Shown here: one piece after another, positions 51,501 through 58,624 of the stretch
Position numbering within the stretch: position 1 is the stretch's first letter
How the letters are laid out: the number at the start of each line of letters is the position of its first letter
DNA from: Streptomyces lunaelactis
Lineage (GTDB): Bacteria; Actinomycetota; Actinomycetes; Streptomycetales; Streptomycetaceae
Reading direction: 5' to 3'
NCBI RefSeq assembly: GCF_003054555.1
Contig: NZ_CP026305.1
Location: forward strand, 1-64,000
DNA length: 64,000 nt
Made by a program: the position numbers and the translations under genes
Notes under the pieces: model-generated
Seen by the model: only the letters and a program-made list of their open reading frames with translations
What the model was told of the DNA's origin: nothing
Databases searched by the model: none

Positions 51501-52103
51501 CAGAGAGGCGAAGCCGGTGTGGGTGACCTGAACGCCCTTGGGCCGGCCCGTGGAACCCGATGTGTAGATGACGTACGCGGTGTTGGTCGCCGACAGCGGG
51601 CGTATTCGGTCGCCGGCGGCCGGCGGGGCGGAGTCCGCGCCGGCCACCGCCGCGGCGAACTCCGGGTCGTCGAAGCGCAGCACGGTCGCGGACAGTTCGG
51701 GAAGCTCCGCGGCCGTCGCCGCGTCCGCCAGGATCAGGCGGGCAGCGGAGTCCTCGACCATGAACGCGAGCCGCTCGGCCGGGTAGGCCGCATCCATCGG
51801 CAGGTACGCCCCGCCGGCCTTCAGTACGGCCAGGACGGTCACGCACCACTGGGGCGAGCGCCGCAGCGCGACGCCGACCACCGACTCGGGCCCGACCCCG
51901 CGCCCGATCAGAACGCGCGCCAGCCGGTTCGAGCGTGCGTCGAGTTCCCGGTACGTCACCTGTACGTCGCCGAAAACCACGGCGACCGAATCCGGCGCCG
52001 CGGCCACCTGCCGCCCGAACAATTCAGAAAACGTCTCCACCAGCACCGGAACCTCCGTGTCATTGAGCTCGCCCAGCAACGAACTCTGCCCAAAAGAACA
52101 CAA
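45537..52103 (-). CDS. NRPS A(Phe)-T-E-C-A*-T, initiating synthetase
   Basis: A 2188-residue synthetase beginning with an A domain, as in GrsA and TycA starters. Order: A 15-510, T 580, E 628-1105, C 1112-1572 (DCL), A* 1595-2082, T 2131. First pocket D-A-W-T-V-A-A-V-C-K is a phenylalanine code, and the following E domain (LHHLVIDG) gives D-Phe. The second A domain is degenerate: [11 protein letters not shown] replaces YTSGSTGxPKG, the A10 Lys is Arg (VGRLD) and the pocket starts FDVSAAALF; it is probably inactive though clearly derived from the piperazate-type domains. The start is TTG 52103 with GGGGGA upstream. It ends in a T domain that passes the chain to the LCL domain of the next protein. 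Confidence 0.95.
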   Translation of the reverse strand: MCSFGQSSLLGELNDTEVPVLVETFSELFGRQVAAAPDSVAVVFGDVQVTYRELDARSNRLARVLIGRGVGPESVVGVALRRSPQWCVTVLAVLKAGGAYLPMDAAYPAERLAFMVEDSAARLILADAATAAELPELSATVLRFDDPEFAAAVAGADSAPPAAGDRIRPLSATNTAYVIYTSGSTGRPKGVQVTHTGFASLLATQVERLKVTAESRVLQFASPSFDASVWELCMSLLSGATLVLADKDQLAPGSPVADTIAAHGVTHVTLPPPVLTAITAGSLATVETLVVAGDATSPELAATWSAGRRMINAYGPTETTVCATMSEPLPGDGQVPPIGGAITNAQVHVLDAELRPVQAGVTGELYVSGAALARGYLGRPGQTAGRFVAHPFGEPGERMYRTGDLAEWTADGELIFHGRADTQVKIRGFRIEPHEIEAALESHPGVAHAAVIAHEAPGTGRGKQLVGYVVPARADDADSGPQDSAYGAIAFESGFAVGELRPFLAQLLPDYMVPATFTVLDRLPLTPNGKLDTAKLPEPEFRGGVYRAPRTEHEQILAGLFAELLGLDQVGIDDDFFAIGGDSIQSIQVVTRARAHGLVLSSREIFERRTVAELAEVAAANKDAGAGPVLEELEGGGTGWMPLLPVAQWIRDWGPGFDRFLQAMVLELPEGIDRSGLVATLGAVLDRHDLLRSRLVDTDGGGLEVTAPGSVDVARLIRRAASDGRWDEKSWSPTLLSELDAAAERLDPAAGVVAQFVWFDPADGAPGRLLVALHHLVIDGVSWRILMPDFAAAWEQVRAGGSPQLPDVATSMRRWAHALADEASSPQRVAELKAWRSIVEGPDPVLGTRRLDPVLDVVSTVEKTRVELPVAVTEALLTAVPAAFRGGVNDGLLAGLALALAQWRRTRGVDESSALIRLEGHGREEDVVPGADLSRTVGWFTSAFPVRLDLAGVDLDEAFAGGPAAGRVLKAVKERLRAIPDKGIGYGLLRHLNPDTAAILREHPIGQVGFNYLGRFSAAADMPEHLRGLGWTQATDVAELAELDAGQDARMPAPAELDINATVTDTTAGPRLGAVFAAPTGVLSPAEVQELADLWCAALGGLARHIAEQGAGGLTPSDVPLVTASQSDIEAWEERYPGLADVWPSTPLQSGLLFHSQLNDSTFDAYQVQYALHLSGRVDPARMLAAGQALLDRHPSLRAAFVPDSGGDLVQLIQEGVPLPWQDLDYSGLGEAERAEAFEQFLAQDLRTHFDAATPPMLRLALVRMEAERFELVLTAHHVLFDGWSVPLLMQDLLKLYGSAGDGSVLPRVRSYRDFVDWLSRQDPDESARVWTHELDGVDEPTALALAPASEHGDNSAGIGQIDVTLTGQEARELSARAAGLGVTLNTVVQGAWAILLNQLTGRQDVIFASTVSGRPPAVPGVDSIVGMFLNTLPVRVQTSPGATLAELLTGVQSRQAALMDHHHYGLTEIYEATGLDALFDTIIGFESFPLDRVGIAEASKAAGISVTGIRSFTASHYPVTLLVFIESDGLRLTVQYQKNVLDPGTAQSVATRYGRIMRQLAADPAQRVGAVDVLEPAERDRLLVGLNDTAAPTPGLTIPGLFERQAARTPDAVAVAGGDVSWTYRELNARANRLARVLVRREVGPETVVAAALPHTPDHVAALLAVLKAGGGYLPLDPGAPSSCLKSLIADASPVLVLYDAATGATLADTGTQHLRLDEILDGPDGDLGDGDRIRPLRPDHVAWLTYTSGYPGGPRGVTITHRNVTDRVPGLAAHLTGSPTTRLPAAKPGTFDVSAAALFTTLCTGGSVELVQQTQDLMERAGATGGVISTVPSAFAELLDQAGEISADTVLFAGETLPASLVERVRKAIPGVRVVSAYGPSESFYATAFTLPGADEPARTGEAAIGTPLPNVRVYVLGAGLTPVPPGAVGELYVAGTTLGRGYHGRAGLTAGRFVADPFGPAGSRMLRTGDLARWNTGGLLEYVRRGDTQVTIRGERIEPAEVVAALSEHPSVGQVVVIARDGDDDIRQLVGYVVPARAEDGADADELTAFASERLPEHMVPTAFVVLDELPLTPVGRLDRSALPEPGSTGPVYRAPRTEQEASLCELFGEVLGVERVGIDDDFFELGGNSLTATRLTSRIRKTLGVSVTIRAIFEHRSIAELSRTVQDANTSSRPRLRKMNRSGQ

Positions 52104-52374
52104 GGGACTGTCCCCCAGAGTGGTTAGACGTCAGTGAAAAGGCATGGATCGCTCAAGGAGCCATGCTCGAAAGGCAAGCAGCAAGATCGAGCGCTTGCCC
52201 AATGGGATGAGAATTACTCTTCACCCGTAATTCGAAGACCTGGCCGATAGCGTAGACCAGGTCGAGTACGGGCCGACATAATCTCCCTGGAGCCTCTCTC
52301 AAGCCCCGGCGCAGAAATGGTTACGGCGCCCGCCGCGGTCACTCGGCGGGCGCAGCGCGACCTAGGGCCCTGTC
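52104..52374 (-). other. Leader of the NRPS operon
   Basis: A 271-bp gap between the type II thioesterase stop and the first NRPS start. No reading frame is supported. It probably holds a promoter, but no clear pair of hexamers or SARP repeat was found. GGGACTGTCCC just before the start overlaps the ribosome site. Confidence 0.4.
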
Positions 52375-53154
52375 CTAAGGGGCCAGCAGAGTCTGCGAGA
52401 GGAACTCGAAGACCTGCGCATCCGTGCCGGCGTCGAAGAGGTAGAAGTGACCGCCCGGGTAGACGCGCATCTCGAACCCGGCGTCCGTGTGGTCGCCCCA
52501 GCCCTCGATGGTCTCCAGGGGCGCCCGGACGTCCGACTCGCCGACCATCGCGGTGATGGGGCTGTCGATGAGGGGGCCCTGCGTCATCGCGTGCTGCTCC
52601 CAGAGCGCGAAGTCGGCGAGCACGGTCGGGATCAGGGCGTCCATGGCGTCCTCGTCCAGGGCGACCTCCTCGTCGAAGCCGCCCAGCCTCATGACCTCGG
52701 CGCGGAACTCCTCCTCCGAGAGGTTGTGGATCTTCGGCCGCAGCGCGGCGGCCGCGGGCGAGGGCTGCGCGGACAGGAACAGGCGGTCCGGCCGGGGCCC
52801 GCCCTGCGCGTGCAGGAGCTGGGCCACCTCGTAGCCCAGCAGTGCCCCGCAGGAGTGACCGAAGAAGGAGAACGAACCGTTCAGGAGCGGGAGCAGCGCC
52901 TGCGTCACGTCCCGGACCAGAGGGCCGACCTCGGTGGCCGGATCCTCCAGGATGCGGTTCTGCCGGCCGGGCAGTTGCACGGCCACGACCTCTATCTCGG
53001 CGGGCAGTGCGTGCACCCAGTCGGCGAACGCACTCGCGCCGCCGCCCGCGTGCGGGAAGCAGATCAGTCGATGACGGCTGTTGGGGCGGCGGGCCCGCCA
53101 GATAAACGGGCTCTCGAGAACCAGGCCGGAGCTCCGGCGTGTTTGTGTAGTCAT
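52375..53154 (-). CDS. Type II thioesterase
   Basis: A 259-residue alpha/beta hydrolase of the GrsT/TesA type. ICFPHAGGGASAF gives the oxyanion region, GHSCGALLGYE has the nucleophile Ser101 (GHSxG with Cys instead of the more common Met), and YPGGHFYLFD carries the catalytic His. It hydrolyses misprimed or stalled acyl groups from T domains, restoring NRPS activity, which may matter with an inactive A domain in the line. It is upstream of the NRPS genes on the same strand. The upstream 400 bp contain a palindrome and repeat arrays. Confidence 0.93.
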   Translation of the reverse strand: MTTQTRRSSGLVLESPFIWRARRPNSRHRLICFPHAGGGASAFADWVHALPAEIEVVAVQLPGRQNRILEDPATEVGPLVRDVTQALLPLLNGSFSFFGHSCGALLGYEVAQLLHAQGGPRPDRLFLSAQPSPAAAALRPKIHNLSEEEFRAEVMRLGGFDEEVALDEDAMDALIPTVLADFALWEQHAMTQGPLIDSPITAMVGESDVRAPLETIEGWGDHTDAGFEMRVYPGGHFYLFDAGTDAQVFEFLSQTLLAP

Positions 53155-53176
53155 GACCCCTCGACGGGAATGAGGA

Positions 53177-53210
53177 AACGTTCGGCGGAATGCGAGAACG
53201 TTGCGCGGAA
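53177..53210 (-). repeat. Direct repeat just before the thioesterase gene
   Basis: AACGTTCGGCGGAA (53177-53190) and AACGTTGCGCGGAA (53197-53210), 20-bp pitch, 12 of 14 identical, beginning 23 bp upstream of the ATG. Possible regulator half-sites. Confidence 0.4.
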
Positions 53211-53369
53211 CTCACCCGTCGGGCGAGTCCGGCGATGATGCGGGTGCGACATGGCGGCACCGTACGCATTAATTGCTCACAGATGCTATGAGCGCTCATC
53301 CCGGGGAAGCAAGGCATATTCGAACGAAAGAGCTGGAATTCATCCCCTGACCGGCGCAATCGGCTACCG

Positions 53370-53387
53370 TGTCCGGTCGCCGGGACA
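53370..53387. promoter_or_regulatory. Palindrome TGTCC-N8-GGACA, copy 3
   Basis: TGTCCGGTCGCCGGGACA, exact outer arms, 216 bp upstream of the type II thioesterase start and directly beside the repeat array at 53390. Confidence 0.5.
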
Positions 53388-53389
53388 GT

Positions 53390-53484
53390 ATTCAGCCGGT
53401 CATCGAGTCATATTCGATCCGAATTAAGCCGGTCGTCCATCGATATTCAGTCGGTCGTCGAGCCGTATTCAAGCCGGCCACCGA
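53390..53484. repeat. Four iteron-like repeats, about 22-bp pitch
   Basis: Copies of ATTCAGCCGGTCRTCGAG start at 53390, 53422, 53445 and 53467 (pitch 32, 23, 22), with one to four changes each. They look like phased binding sites for one protein between the ABC permease 3' end and the thioesterase gene. Confidence 0.5.
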
Positions 53485-53563
53485 ACGACCGAGAGGGCCG
53501 CCAGGCTCACGCCCGGACAGCCCGTCATCGGATCTTCATGTGGTCATCTGCTGCATGTGGGTT

Positions 53564-54340
53564 CTAGCGCTTGGCGAAGGCCGACCGTGCCCAGAGGTAG
53601 CCGAGGAGGCTGAGGCCGATGCCCCATGCGAGGGCGATCCAGGCGTTGTTGCCGATCTCGGTGCCGAGGAGCAGTCCGCGGAGCGTCTCGTTGATCGGGG
53701 TGAAGGGCTGGTACTCGGCGAACCAGCGCAGGCCGGCCGGCATGGACTCGGGGGTGACGACGGCGCTGCCGAGGAAGGGCAGGAACGTCAGCGGCATGGG
53801 GGCGTTGCTCGCGGCCTCGACGGTCTTGGCACCCAGGCCCATCGCGGCGGAGACCCAGCTGAGGGAGAAGGCGAGCAGGGTGAGGATGCCGAGGGCGGCG
53901 ATCCACTCGACGAGGTTGGCGTTGGGGCGGAAGCCCACGGCCAGGGCGACGCCGATGACGAGGACGAGGCTGATCAGGGTCTGGATGACGTTGCCGACGA
54001 CATGGCCGGTGAGCACGGAGGCACGGGAGATCGCCATGGTGCGGAACCGGTTGATGATGCCTTCGGTCATGTCGGTGCACACGGACACGGCGGTCGAGAT
54101 GGCGCCGGACGTCACGGCCATCAGGATGATGCCGGGAACGACGTAGTTGGTGTAGTCGCCCCGGTCGCCCGCCCCGATGCCGTTGCCGAGCGCGCCACCG
54201 AAGACGTACACGAACAGCAGCAGCATCAGGATCGGCATGGCGACGATCGAGATCGTCATCGACGGGTAGCGCTGCGCGTGCTTGAGGTTGCGGCGCAGCA
54301 TCGTCTTCGAGTCGCGCAGCGCGTACGAGGTGGTGCTCAT
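53564..54340 (-). CDS. ABC-2 type permease (DrrB-like)
   Basis: A 258-residue membrane protein with six hydrophobic segments, including IVAMPILMLLLFVYVFGGAL and a C-terminal IALAWGIGLSLLGYLW. It carries the ABC-2 region around NRFRTMAISRASVL (after helix 2) typical of DrrB. ATG 54340 overlaps the stop of the ATPase gene by 4 bp. Together they form a two-subunit exporter of the daunorubicin-resistance type, moving hydrophobic antibiotics out of the cell. Export of the NRPS product is inferred. Confidence 0.92.
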   Translation of the reverse strand: MSTTSYALRDSKTMLRRNLKHAQRYPSMTISIVAMPILMLLLFVYVFGGALGNGIGAGDRGDYTNYVVPGIILMAVTSGAISTAVSVCTDMTEGIINRFRTMAISRASVLTGHVVGNVIQTLISLVLVIGVALAVGFRPNANLVEWIAALGILTLLAFSLSWVSAAMGLGAKTVEAASNAPMPLTFLPFLGSAVVTPESMPAGLRWFAEYQPFTPINETLRGLLLGTEIGNNAWIALAWGIGLSLLGYLWARSAFAKR

Positions 54341-55308
54341 CGAAGGCTCTCCTTCTGCGTGTTGGGCTGGCCGGTGAGGGCGAGGAAGACGTCGTCGAGA
54401 TCGGGCGTGTGCACGGTCAGCGCCTCGGCCTCCACCGCGGCGCCGTCCAGTCGGTCGAGCAGGGCGCGCAGCGCCGGGATGCTGGCGTCGCTGGGGATCT
54501 GCAGCGTGAGCGTCTCGTCGTCGCGCGCGGCCTGGTCCAGGACGCGGGCAGCCGCGTCGAAGCGGTGCGCGTCCGCGAACCTGAGGCGGATGTGCCCGCC
54601 GGGGATGCGCCGCTTGAGCTCCTCCGCGGTGCCCTCGGCGACGATCCTTCCGCCGTCGAGCACGGCGATCCGGTCGGCGAGCTGGTCGGCCTCCTCCAGG
54701 TACTGGGTGGTGAGGAGGATGGTGACGCCGTCGGAGACGAGATTGCGGATGATCTCCCACAGGTTGCGGCGGCTGCGCGGGTCGAGGCCGGTCGTTGGCT
54801 CGTCGAGGAAGATGACGCTCGGCTTGCCGACCAGGGTCATGGCGAGGTCGAGCTTGCGCCGCATGCCGCCGGAGTAGGTGGAGGCCATCTTGCCGGCCGC
54901 CTCGGTCAGCTCGAATCGCTGCAGCAGATCGGCGGCGCGCTGCTTGCCCTCCCGGCGGGAGAGATGGTGCAGGTCCGCCATGAGGAGGAGGTTCTCCTCG
55001 CCGGTCAGCAGACCGTCCACCGCCGCGAACTGGCCGGTTACGCCGATCGAAGCGCGGACGGCGTCCGGGTTCCGGTCCAGCGCGTACCCCGCGACCTGCG
55101 CCTGGCCGGCGTCGGCGGAGATGAGTGTGGAGAGAATCTGGACCGTGGTGGTCTTGCCGGCCCCGTTCGGACCGAGCAGCGCGAAGATCGTTCCTTCGGG
55201 GACCTGAAGGTCGACTCCGTCGAGTACGACCTTGTCGCCGTATGCCTTGCGCAGCCCGAGGGCGGTGATCCCCTTGGGCGGGGCGGTCAGTTCAGTGGTG
55301 GTGGTCAT
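54337..55308 (-). CDS. ABC transporter ATPase (DrrA-like)
   Basis: A 323-residue ATPase. Walker A GPNGAGKT is at about 46-53, the signature YSGGMRRKLDLA, and Walker B VIFLDEPTTGLD follow. The C-terminal extension (about 230-323) is typical of DrrA-type drug exporters. The permease gene overlaps it, and a DUF4097 gene precedes it by 80 bp on the same strand, so these three form an operon headed by the control region at 56317-56459. Confidence 0.94.
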   Translation of the reverse strand: MTTTTELTAPPKGITALGLRKAYGDKVVLDGVDLQVPEGTIFALLGPNGAGKTTTVQILSTLISADAGQAQVAGYALDRNPDAVRASIGVTGQFAAVDGLLTGEENLLLMADLHHLSRREGKQRAADLLQRFELTEAAGKMASTYSGGMRRKLDLAMTLVGKPSVIFLDEPTTGLDPRSRRNLWEIIRNLVSDGVTILLTTQYLEEADQLADRIAVLDGGRIVAEGTAEELKRRIPGGHIRLRFADAHRFDAAARVLDQAARDDETLTLQIPSDASIPALRALLDRLDGAAVEAEALTVHTPDLDDVFLALTGQPNTQKESLR

Positions 55309-55343
55309 CGTGCCCCCTCCTTTCCTTGGTTTCTGTACGCGGT

Positions 55344-55369
55344 TTCTTTGCTGCGGTTCTTTGCTGCGG
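55344..55369. repeat. Perfect tandem 13-bp repeat
   Basis: TTCTTTGCTGCGG occurs twice head to tail (55344-55356, 55357-55369) in the short gap between the DUF4097 and ATPase genes. Probably a replication-slippage repeat. Confidence 0.5.
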
Positions 55370-55388
55370 TGTCGCTACGGCCTGGTTC

Positions 55389-56249
55389 TCACTTGCTGTT
55401 CTTGACGAGTCGTGAGCTGTGCGCGCGGTGGACGACGATGTCGCCGCTGTAGGTGCGGACGTAGACGTCGACGGTCGCGCCGACCTCGCCGGTCCCCTCG
55501 GCGGAGTCGAGGAGGCGGTGCACCGTGCCTGCCTGGGCGTTGGCGTCGAGCCAGGCGGCGGTGCCCTCGGGGATGCCGACCTGGATGTTGCCGGTCTGGG
55601 TCCTGAGGTCGACCCGGCCGTGGGCCTCCTCGATGGAGACGTCTCCGATGGCGCTGGTCGAGGTGACCTCGGCGAGTGCGCGGCCGATGGCGATGTTGCC
55701 CTCGGCGACCTTCAGCTGCACCGGGCCGGTGACCGACTCGACCTGGGTGTTTCCGCCGGCGTTCTTGATCGCGGCCGTACCGTCGATCGCGCCGATCCGC
55801 AGCTCGCCGTTCCCGGTGGTGATCTCGGCGTCACCCGCGCGGTCCACGGTGATGTCGCCGTTCTGGGTGCGCAGTTGCACCGCGCCCGCCTGGTCGATGC
55901 GGATGTCGCCCTCACTGGTCGTCAGGCTGCACGCCCCCACCGGCCCCTCGGAGACGAAGTCGCACCGCGCCGCGGTGCCGTTGAGCTGCGAGCCCCGCGG
56001 AAGCGCGATCTCCACGCGGACGGAGCCGGGGGCGCCCTTCACCTTGCCCTTCGGCGTCTTGACCAGCAGCTTGCCGTCCGTGTACCCGACGCGGGTCTGC
56101 TCCGCCGCCTGCACGTCGGCCTCGCTGCCCGCGGAGGTCGGGTACACCTCGACGACGGTGTCGGCGCGGTCGCCGGAGGTGATCTTGGCGCTGCCGGCCT
56201 CGATCTGGATCGTGGCGGTGATCGGCTTCGGGGTCTCGAAGGTAGGCAT
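55389..56249 (-). CDS. DUF4097 beta-helix protein, copy 2
   Basis: A 286-residue paralogue of the protein at 4561-5397, starting MPTFETPKPI and sharing RADTVVEV and the Gly-Asp strand repeats (EGDIRIDQ, NGDITVDR, NGELRIG, TGNIQVG). It has no signal peptide. ATG 56249 follows GGGGAAG and matches the start of copy 1. It is the first gene of a probable operon with the ABC exporter. The function is unknown. Sharing of promoter elements with copy 1 suggests both respond to the same signal. Confidence 0.75.
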   Translation of the reverse strand: MPTFETPKPITATIQIEAGSAKITSGDRADTVVEVYPTSAGSEADVQAAEQTRVGYTDGKLLVKTPKGKVKGAPGSVRVEIALPRGSQLNGTAARCDFVSEGPVGACSLTTSEGDIRIDQAGAVQLRTQNGDITVDRAGDAEITTGNGELRIGAIDGTAAIKNAGGNTQVESVTGPVQLKVAEGNIAIGRALAEVTSTSAIGDVSIEEAHGRVDLRTQTGNIQVGIPEGTAAWLDANAQAGTVHRLLDSAEGTGEVGATVDVYVRTYSGDIVVHRAHSSRLVKNSK

Positions 56250-56316
56250 GGCTTCCCCATCCAAAGTCTGTTTGGCGTCCCCGCTGGTGGGACGGGTGAC
56301 GAGTGGTTCCGGCAGG

Positions 56317-56367
56317 CGTGTGCTGTTCGCTCTTCCGCACACTGCACGGTGCAACGCACAGTGTTCG
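56317..56367. promoter_or_regulatory. Array E: three 13-bp boxes, 19-bp pitch
   Basis: CGTGTGCTGTTCG (56317), CGCACACTGCACG (56336), CGCACAGTGTTCG (56355). On the minus strand TTGCGA-N18-TGCAGT is a possible promoter for the DUF4097-ABC operon. Confidence 0.65.
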
Positions 56368-56403
56368 CAAGCGGTCCGGCCTCTGCGGTGCTGAGGTCGT
56401 GCC

Positions 56404-56459
56404 GCCATCATGGCACAGATGTGGCGCCATGGCGAGCCATTGTGATGCCACTAGTGGCA
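56404..56459. promoter_or_regulatory. GCCAT-N-ATGGC operator group, copy 2
   Basis: GCCATCATGGC (56404-56414), TGGCGCCA (56422-56429), ATGGCGAGCCAT (56429-56440) and the perfect TGCCACTAGTGGCA (56446-56459). GCCATCATGGC is identical to the copy at 3889-3899. Confidence 0.6.
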
Positions 56460-56555
56460 CACCTGGTGTGGGAAGGGTGCGAGCGCGGCTCGGTGAACGG
56501 GGCCGGGTCAGGCCGAGGGGGACATCGGCGGCACCATCTCCTTCACTGCCGAGGC

Positions 56556-57341
56556 TCAGAAGTTGCCCAGTCCGCCGCAGACGTTGAGCGCCTGCGCGGT
56601 GATGGACGCGGCGCTGTCCGTGGTCAGATAGCCGACCAGGCCCGCCACCTCCTCCGGGGTCGAATAGCGGCCGAGCGGGATCTGCGCCTCGAACTGCTCC
56701 TGTACGAACTCCTCCGTGGTGTCCCACGCCGCGGCGTAGCCCTTGCGGACCCGCTCGGCCATGGGGGTCTCGACATAGCCGGGGCAGACCGCGTTGACGG
56801 TGATGCCACGGGGCGCGAGCTCCTTGCCCAGCGCCTTGGTGAACCCGACGACGCCGTGCTTGGAGGCGGAGTAGGGGGCGCCGAGCAGGACGCCCTGCTT
56901 ACCGGCCGTCGAGGCGATGTTGACGATCCGCCCGTACGCGGCGTCAGCCATGCCGCCGTTCCTGAGCACCTCGCTGGTCACCAGGAAGACACCGTTGAGA
57001 TTCGTGTCGATGACGTCGTACCAGAGCTCGTCGGCCAGGTCCGCGGTGGCACCGCCGCCGCTGCGGCCTGCGTTGTTGACCAGAATGCCGAGCGGGCCGA
57101 AGGTCTCGACGGCGGCGGCGACCAGGTCGGCCACCGACTCCCGGGAGCGGACATCGGCCCCGATGCCCTCCGCCTCGAAGCCCTCTTCGCGCAGATCCTC
57201 GACCGTCTGCTTGACCTGCTGCTCCGTCCGCGCGCAGATGAAGACCCGATGGCCGCGCCGCCCCAGATCACGGGCGACGGTCAGGCCTATGCCGGCCGTC
57301 GCGCCGGTGACCAGGGCCGTGGTCCTCGTCGTTGCCGTCAT
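56556..57341 (-). CDS. SDR ketoreductase, actIII type
   Basis: A 261-residue short-chain dehydrogenase. TGATAGIG is the NADPH loop, NNAGRSGGGAT and the Ser-Tyr-Lys triad (NIAST, YSASK) follow, and the C-terminus ends in NVCGGLGNF. The whole sequence closely follows type II PKS C9 ketoreductases such as actIII (VNAVCPGYVETPMA). No ketosynthase or chain-length factor is present, so it is an orphan of that family in an NRPS setting. ATG 57341 has GGAGG eight bases upstream. It may reduce a keto or imine intermediate of the peptide, or be unrelated. Confidence 0.9.
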   Translation of the reverse strand: MTATTRTTALVTGATAGIGLTVARDLGRRGHRVFICARTEQQVKQTVEDLREEGFEAEGIGADVRSRESVADLVAAAVETFGPLGILVNNAGRSGGGATADLADELWYDVIDTNLNGVFLVTSEVLRNGGMADAAYGRIVNIASTAGKQGVLLGAPYSASKHGVVGFTKALGKELAPRGITVNAVCPGYVETPMAERVRKGYAAAWDTTEEFVQEQFEAQIPLGRYSTPEEVAGLVGYLTTDSAASITAQALNVCGGLGNF

Positions 57342-57652
57342 CGGATGAGCCTCCACGAGCCCGTTGGGGGGATTTGACGGTGCTCCGGCAACGTAGCCCG
57401 CGAGGTGAGGCGGCCCGCTGATCCTGTGGCGGCTCTGCGGCAGACCTCGAGCGGATCTCGAGCGTGGCCCCCCGCGGCCGCCCTCCCGACGCTGTTTCCT
57501 TCCTGCGGCGCGTTCGCCTGCCCCTCCTCATCCGGTTCTTGAGCGGCGTACAAGCCGTCGTCATTTCAATAGCGAGTGACGCAAGAGGCGCGCAATTCGG
57601 ATAGCGGCGTACGCAGTTCACTGCGCGGCCCGATGATCAGGGGGAGTCGGAG
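57342..57652. other. Divergent region between ketoreductase and SARP genes
   Basis: No gene is seen. It holds one heptamer repeat at 57447-57464 and AT-richer sequence before the SARP start. Confidence 0.5.
57447..57464 (+). promoter_or_regulatory. SARP-type heptamer repeat before the SARP gene
   Basis: TCGAGCG-GATC-TCGAGCG, perfect heptamers at 11-bp pitch. TCGAG-type heptamers are the classical SARP consensus. The heptamer differs from TGTTGCG at the other sites, so this may be bound by another SARP (AfsR-like) or the same protein more loosely. Confidence 0.55.
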
Positions 57653-58510
57653 TTGCTGATCAGACTCATAGGTCTCGTCACGATCGAGCACGAGGGTCTT
57701 CCCCCTCTGCATGTGTCGAGCGCCCAGGCACAGGCGGCTCTCGCCCGGCTGGTGCTGGAGCGCGACTCGGGCACCAGCCGGGAACACCTCGCCGACACCC
57801 TCTGGCCGGAAGGACTGCCCGACACCTGGGCCTCGGCCCTGCGCGGTGTGGTCAGCAGGGTCCGCTCCTACGTCACGAGCCCGCTCCAGAATCCTGGCGG
57901 GACACCCCTGATCTCGCAGAGCGGCCGGTATCTGCTGCGGCTGCCGGACGATGCCGCCGTCGACCTGGAGGCCGCCGAGGCAGCGGTCGCCGAGGCAGGG
58001 GCCGCCTTCGCCGACGGCGCGCACGCCGTGGCGCGCCGGCTCGCGGCGGGCGCCGTGGCCAATCTGCGCGGCTCGTTCCTGCCCGCCCACGAGGGTGAGT
58101 GGGCGGACGGCGTACGGGATCGAGTGGACGAACTGCGACTGACAGCACTGGAGCTGGCGAGCCTGTCGGCCTCGGAGCTCGGCGACGAGCACCACGCGCT
58201 GCGCTACGCCGAGGAGGCGGTGCGCCACGCGCCGTTCAGGGAGAGTGCCCACCGCTGCCGGATGACGGCGCACGCCGCCGCGGGCAACCGGGCGGACGCG
58301 CTGCGCGCCTACCACCAGCTGGGGCAAGTACTCGCCGAGGAGCTGGGCATCGACCCGGCGGCCGAAACCCAGGCCGCGTACCTGCAGTTGCTGCGCTCTG
58401 ACGGGCCGACCCGGCCGCACCGCCCGTCGCCGTCGGGGCGGATGCCGGCCGACGCACTGGACCCGGTGCTCATCGGGGCCTTCGAGGCGCTCAGCCCGCC
58501 GCCGAGGTGA
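57653..58510 (+). CDS. SARP-family activator (winged helix plus BTAD)
   Basis: A 285-residue short SARP. Residues 1-100 are the OmpR-like winged helix (SREHLADTLWPEGLP, ALRGVVSRVRSYV, GRYLLRLPD); 105-260 are the bacterial transcriptional activation domain (RDRVDELRLTALEL, YAEEAVRHAPFRESAHRCRM, GIDPAAETQAAYLQLL). No ATPase part follows. TTG 57653 has GGGGGAG upstream. SARPs bind direct heptamers with 11-bp pitch and activate antibiotic genes; such repeats occur before the downstream methyltransferase, chorismate mutase and lmbU genes. It is probably a main activator of this cluster. Confidence 0.9.
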   Translation: MLIRLIGLVTIEHEGLPPLHVSSAQAQAALARLVLERDSGTSREHLADTLWPEGLPDTWASALRGVVSRVRSYVTSPLQNPGGTPLISQSGRYLLRLPDDAAVDLEAAEAAVAEAGAAFADGAHAVARRLAAGAVANLRGSFLPAHEGEWADGVRDRVDELRLTALELASLSASELGDEHHALRYAEEAVRHAPFRESAHRCRMTAHAAAGNRADALRAYHQLGQVLAEELGIDPAAETQAAYLQLLRSDGPTRPHRPSPSGRMPADALDPVLIGAFEALSPPPR

Positions 58511-58548
58511 CCGGCCCGGAGCGCTGACCGTCACCGGGGTCCGGGCCG

Positions 58549-58566
58549 TGTTGCGCATCTGTTGCG
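58549..58566 (+). promoter_or_regulatory. SARP-type heptamer repeat before the methyltransferase
   Basis: TGTTGCG-CATC-TGTTGCG, perfect heptamers at 11-bp pitch, 59 bp before the ATG, the same distance as at the chorismate mutase gene. Confidence 0.75.
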
Positions 58567-58624
58567 AGCGGCCCGGTTTCCTCGTTCCCGACAGCTCCAT
58601 GCCACACGCGAGTTAGGGGCGAAC

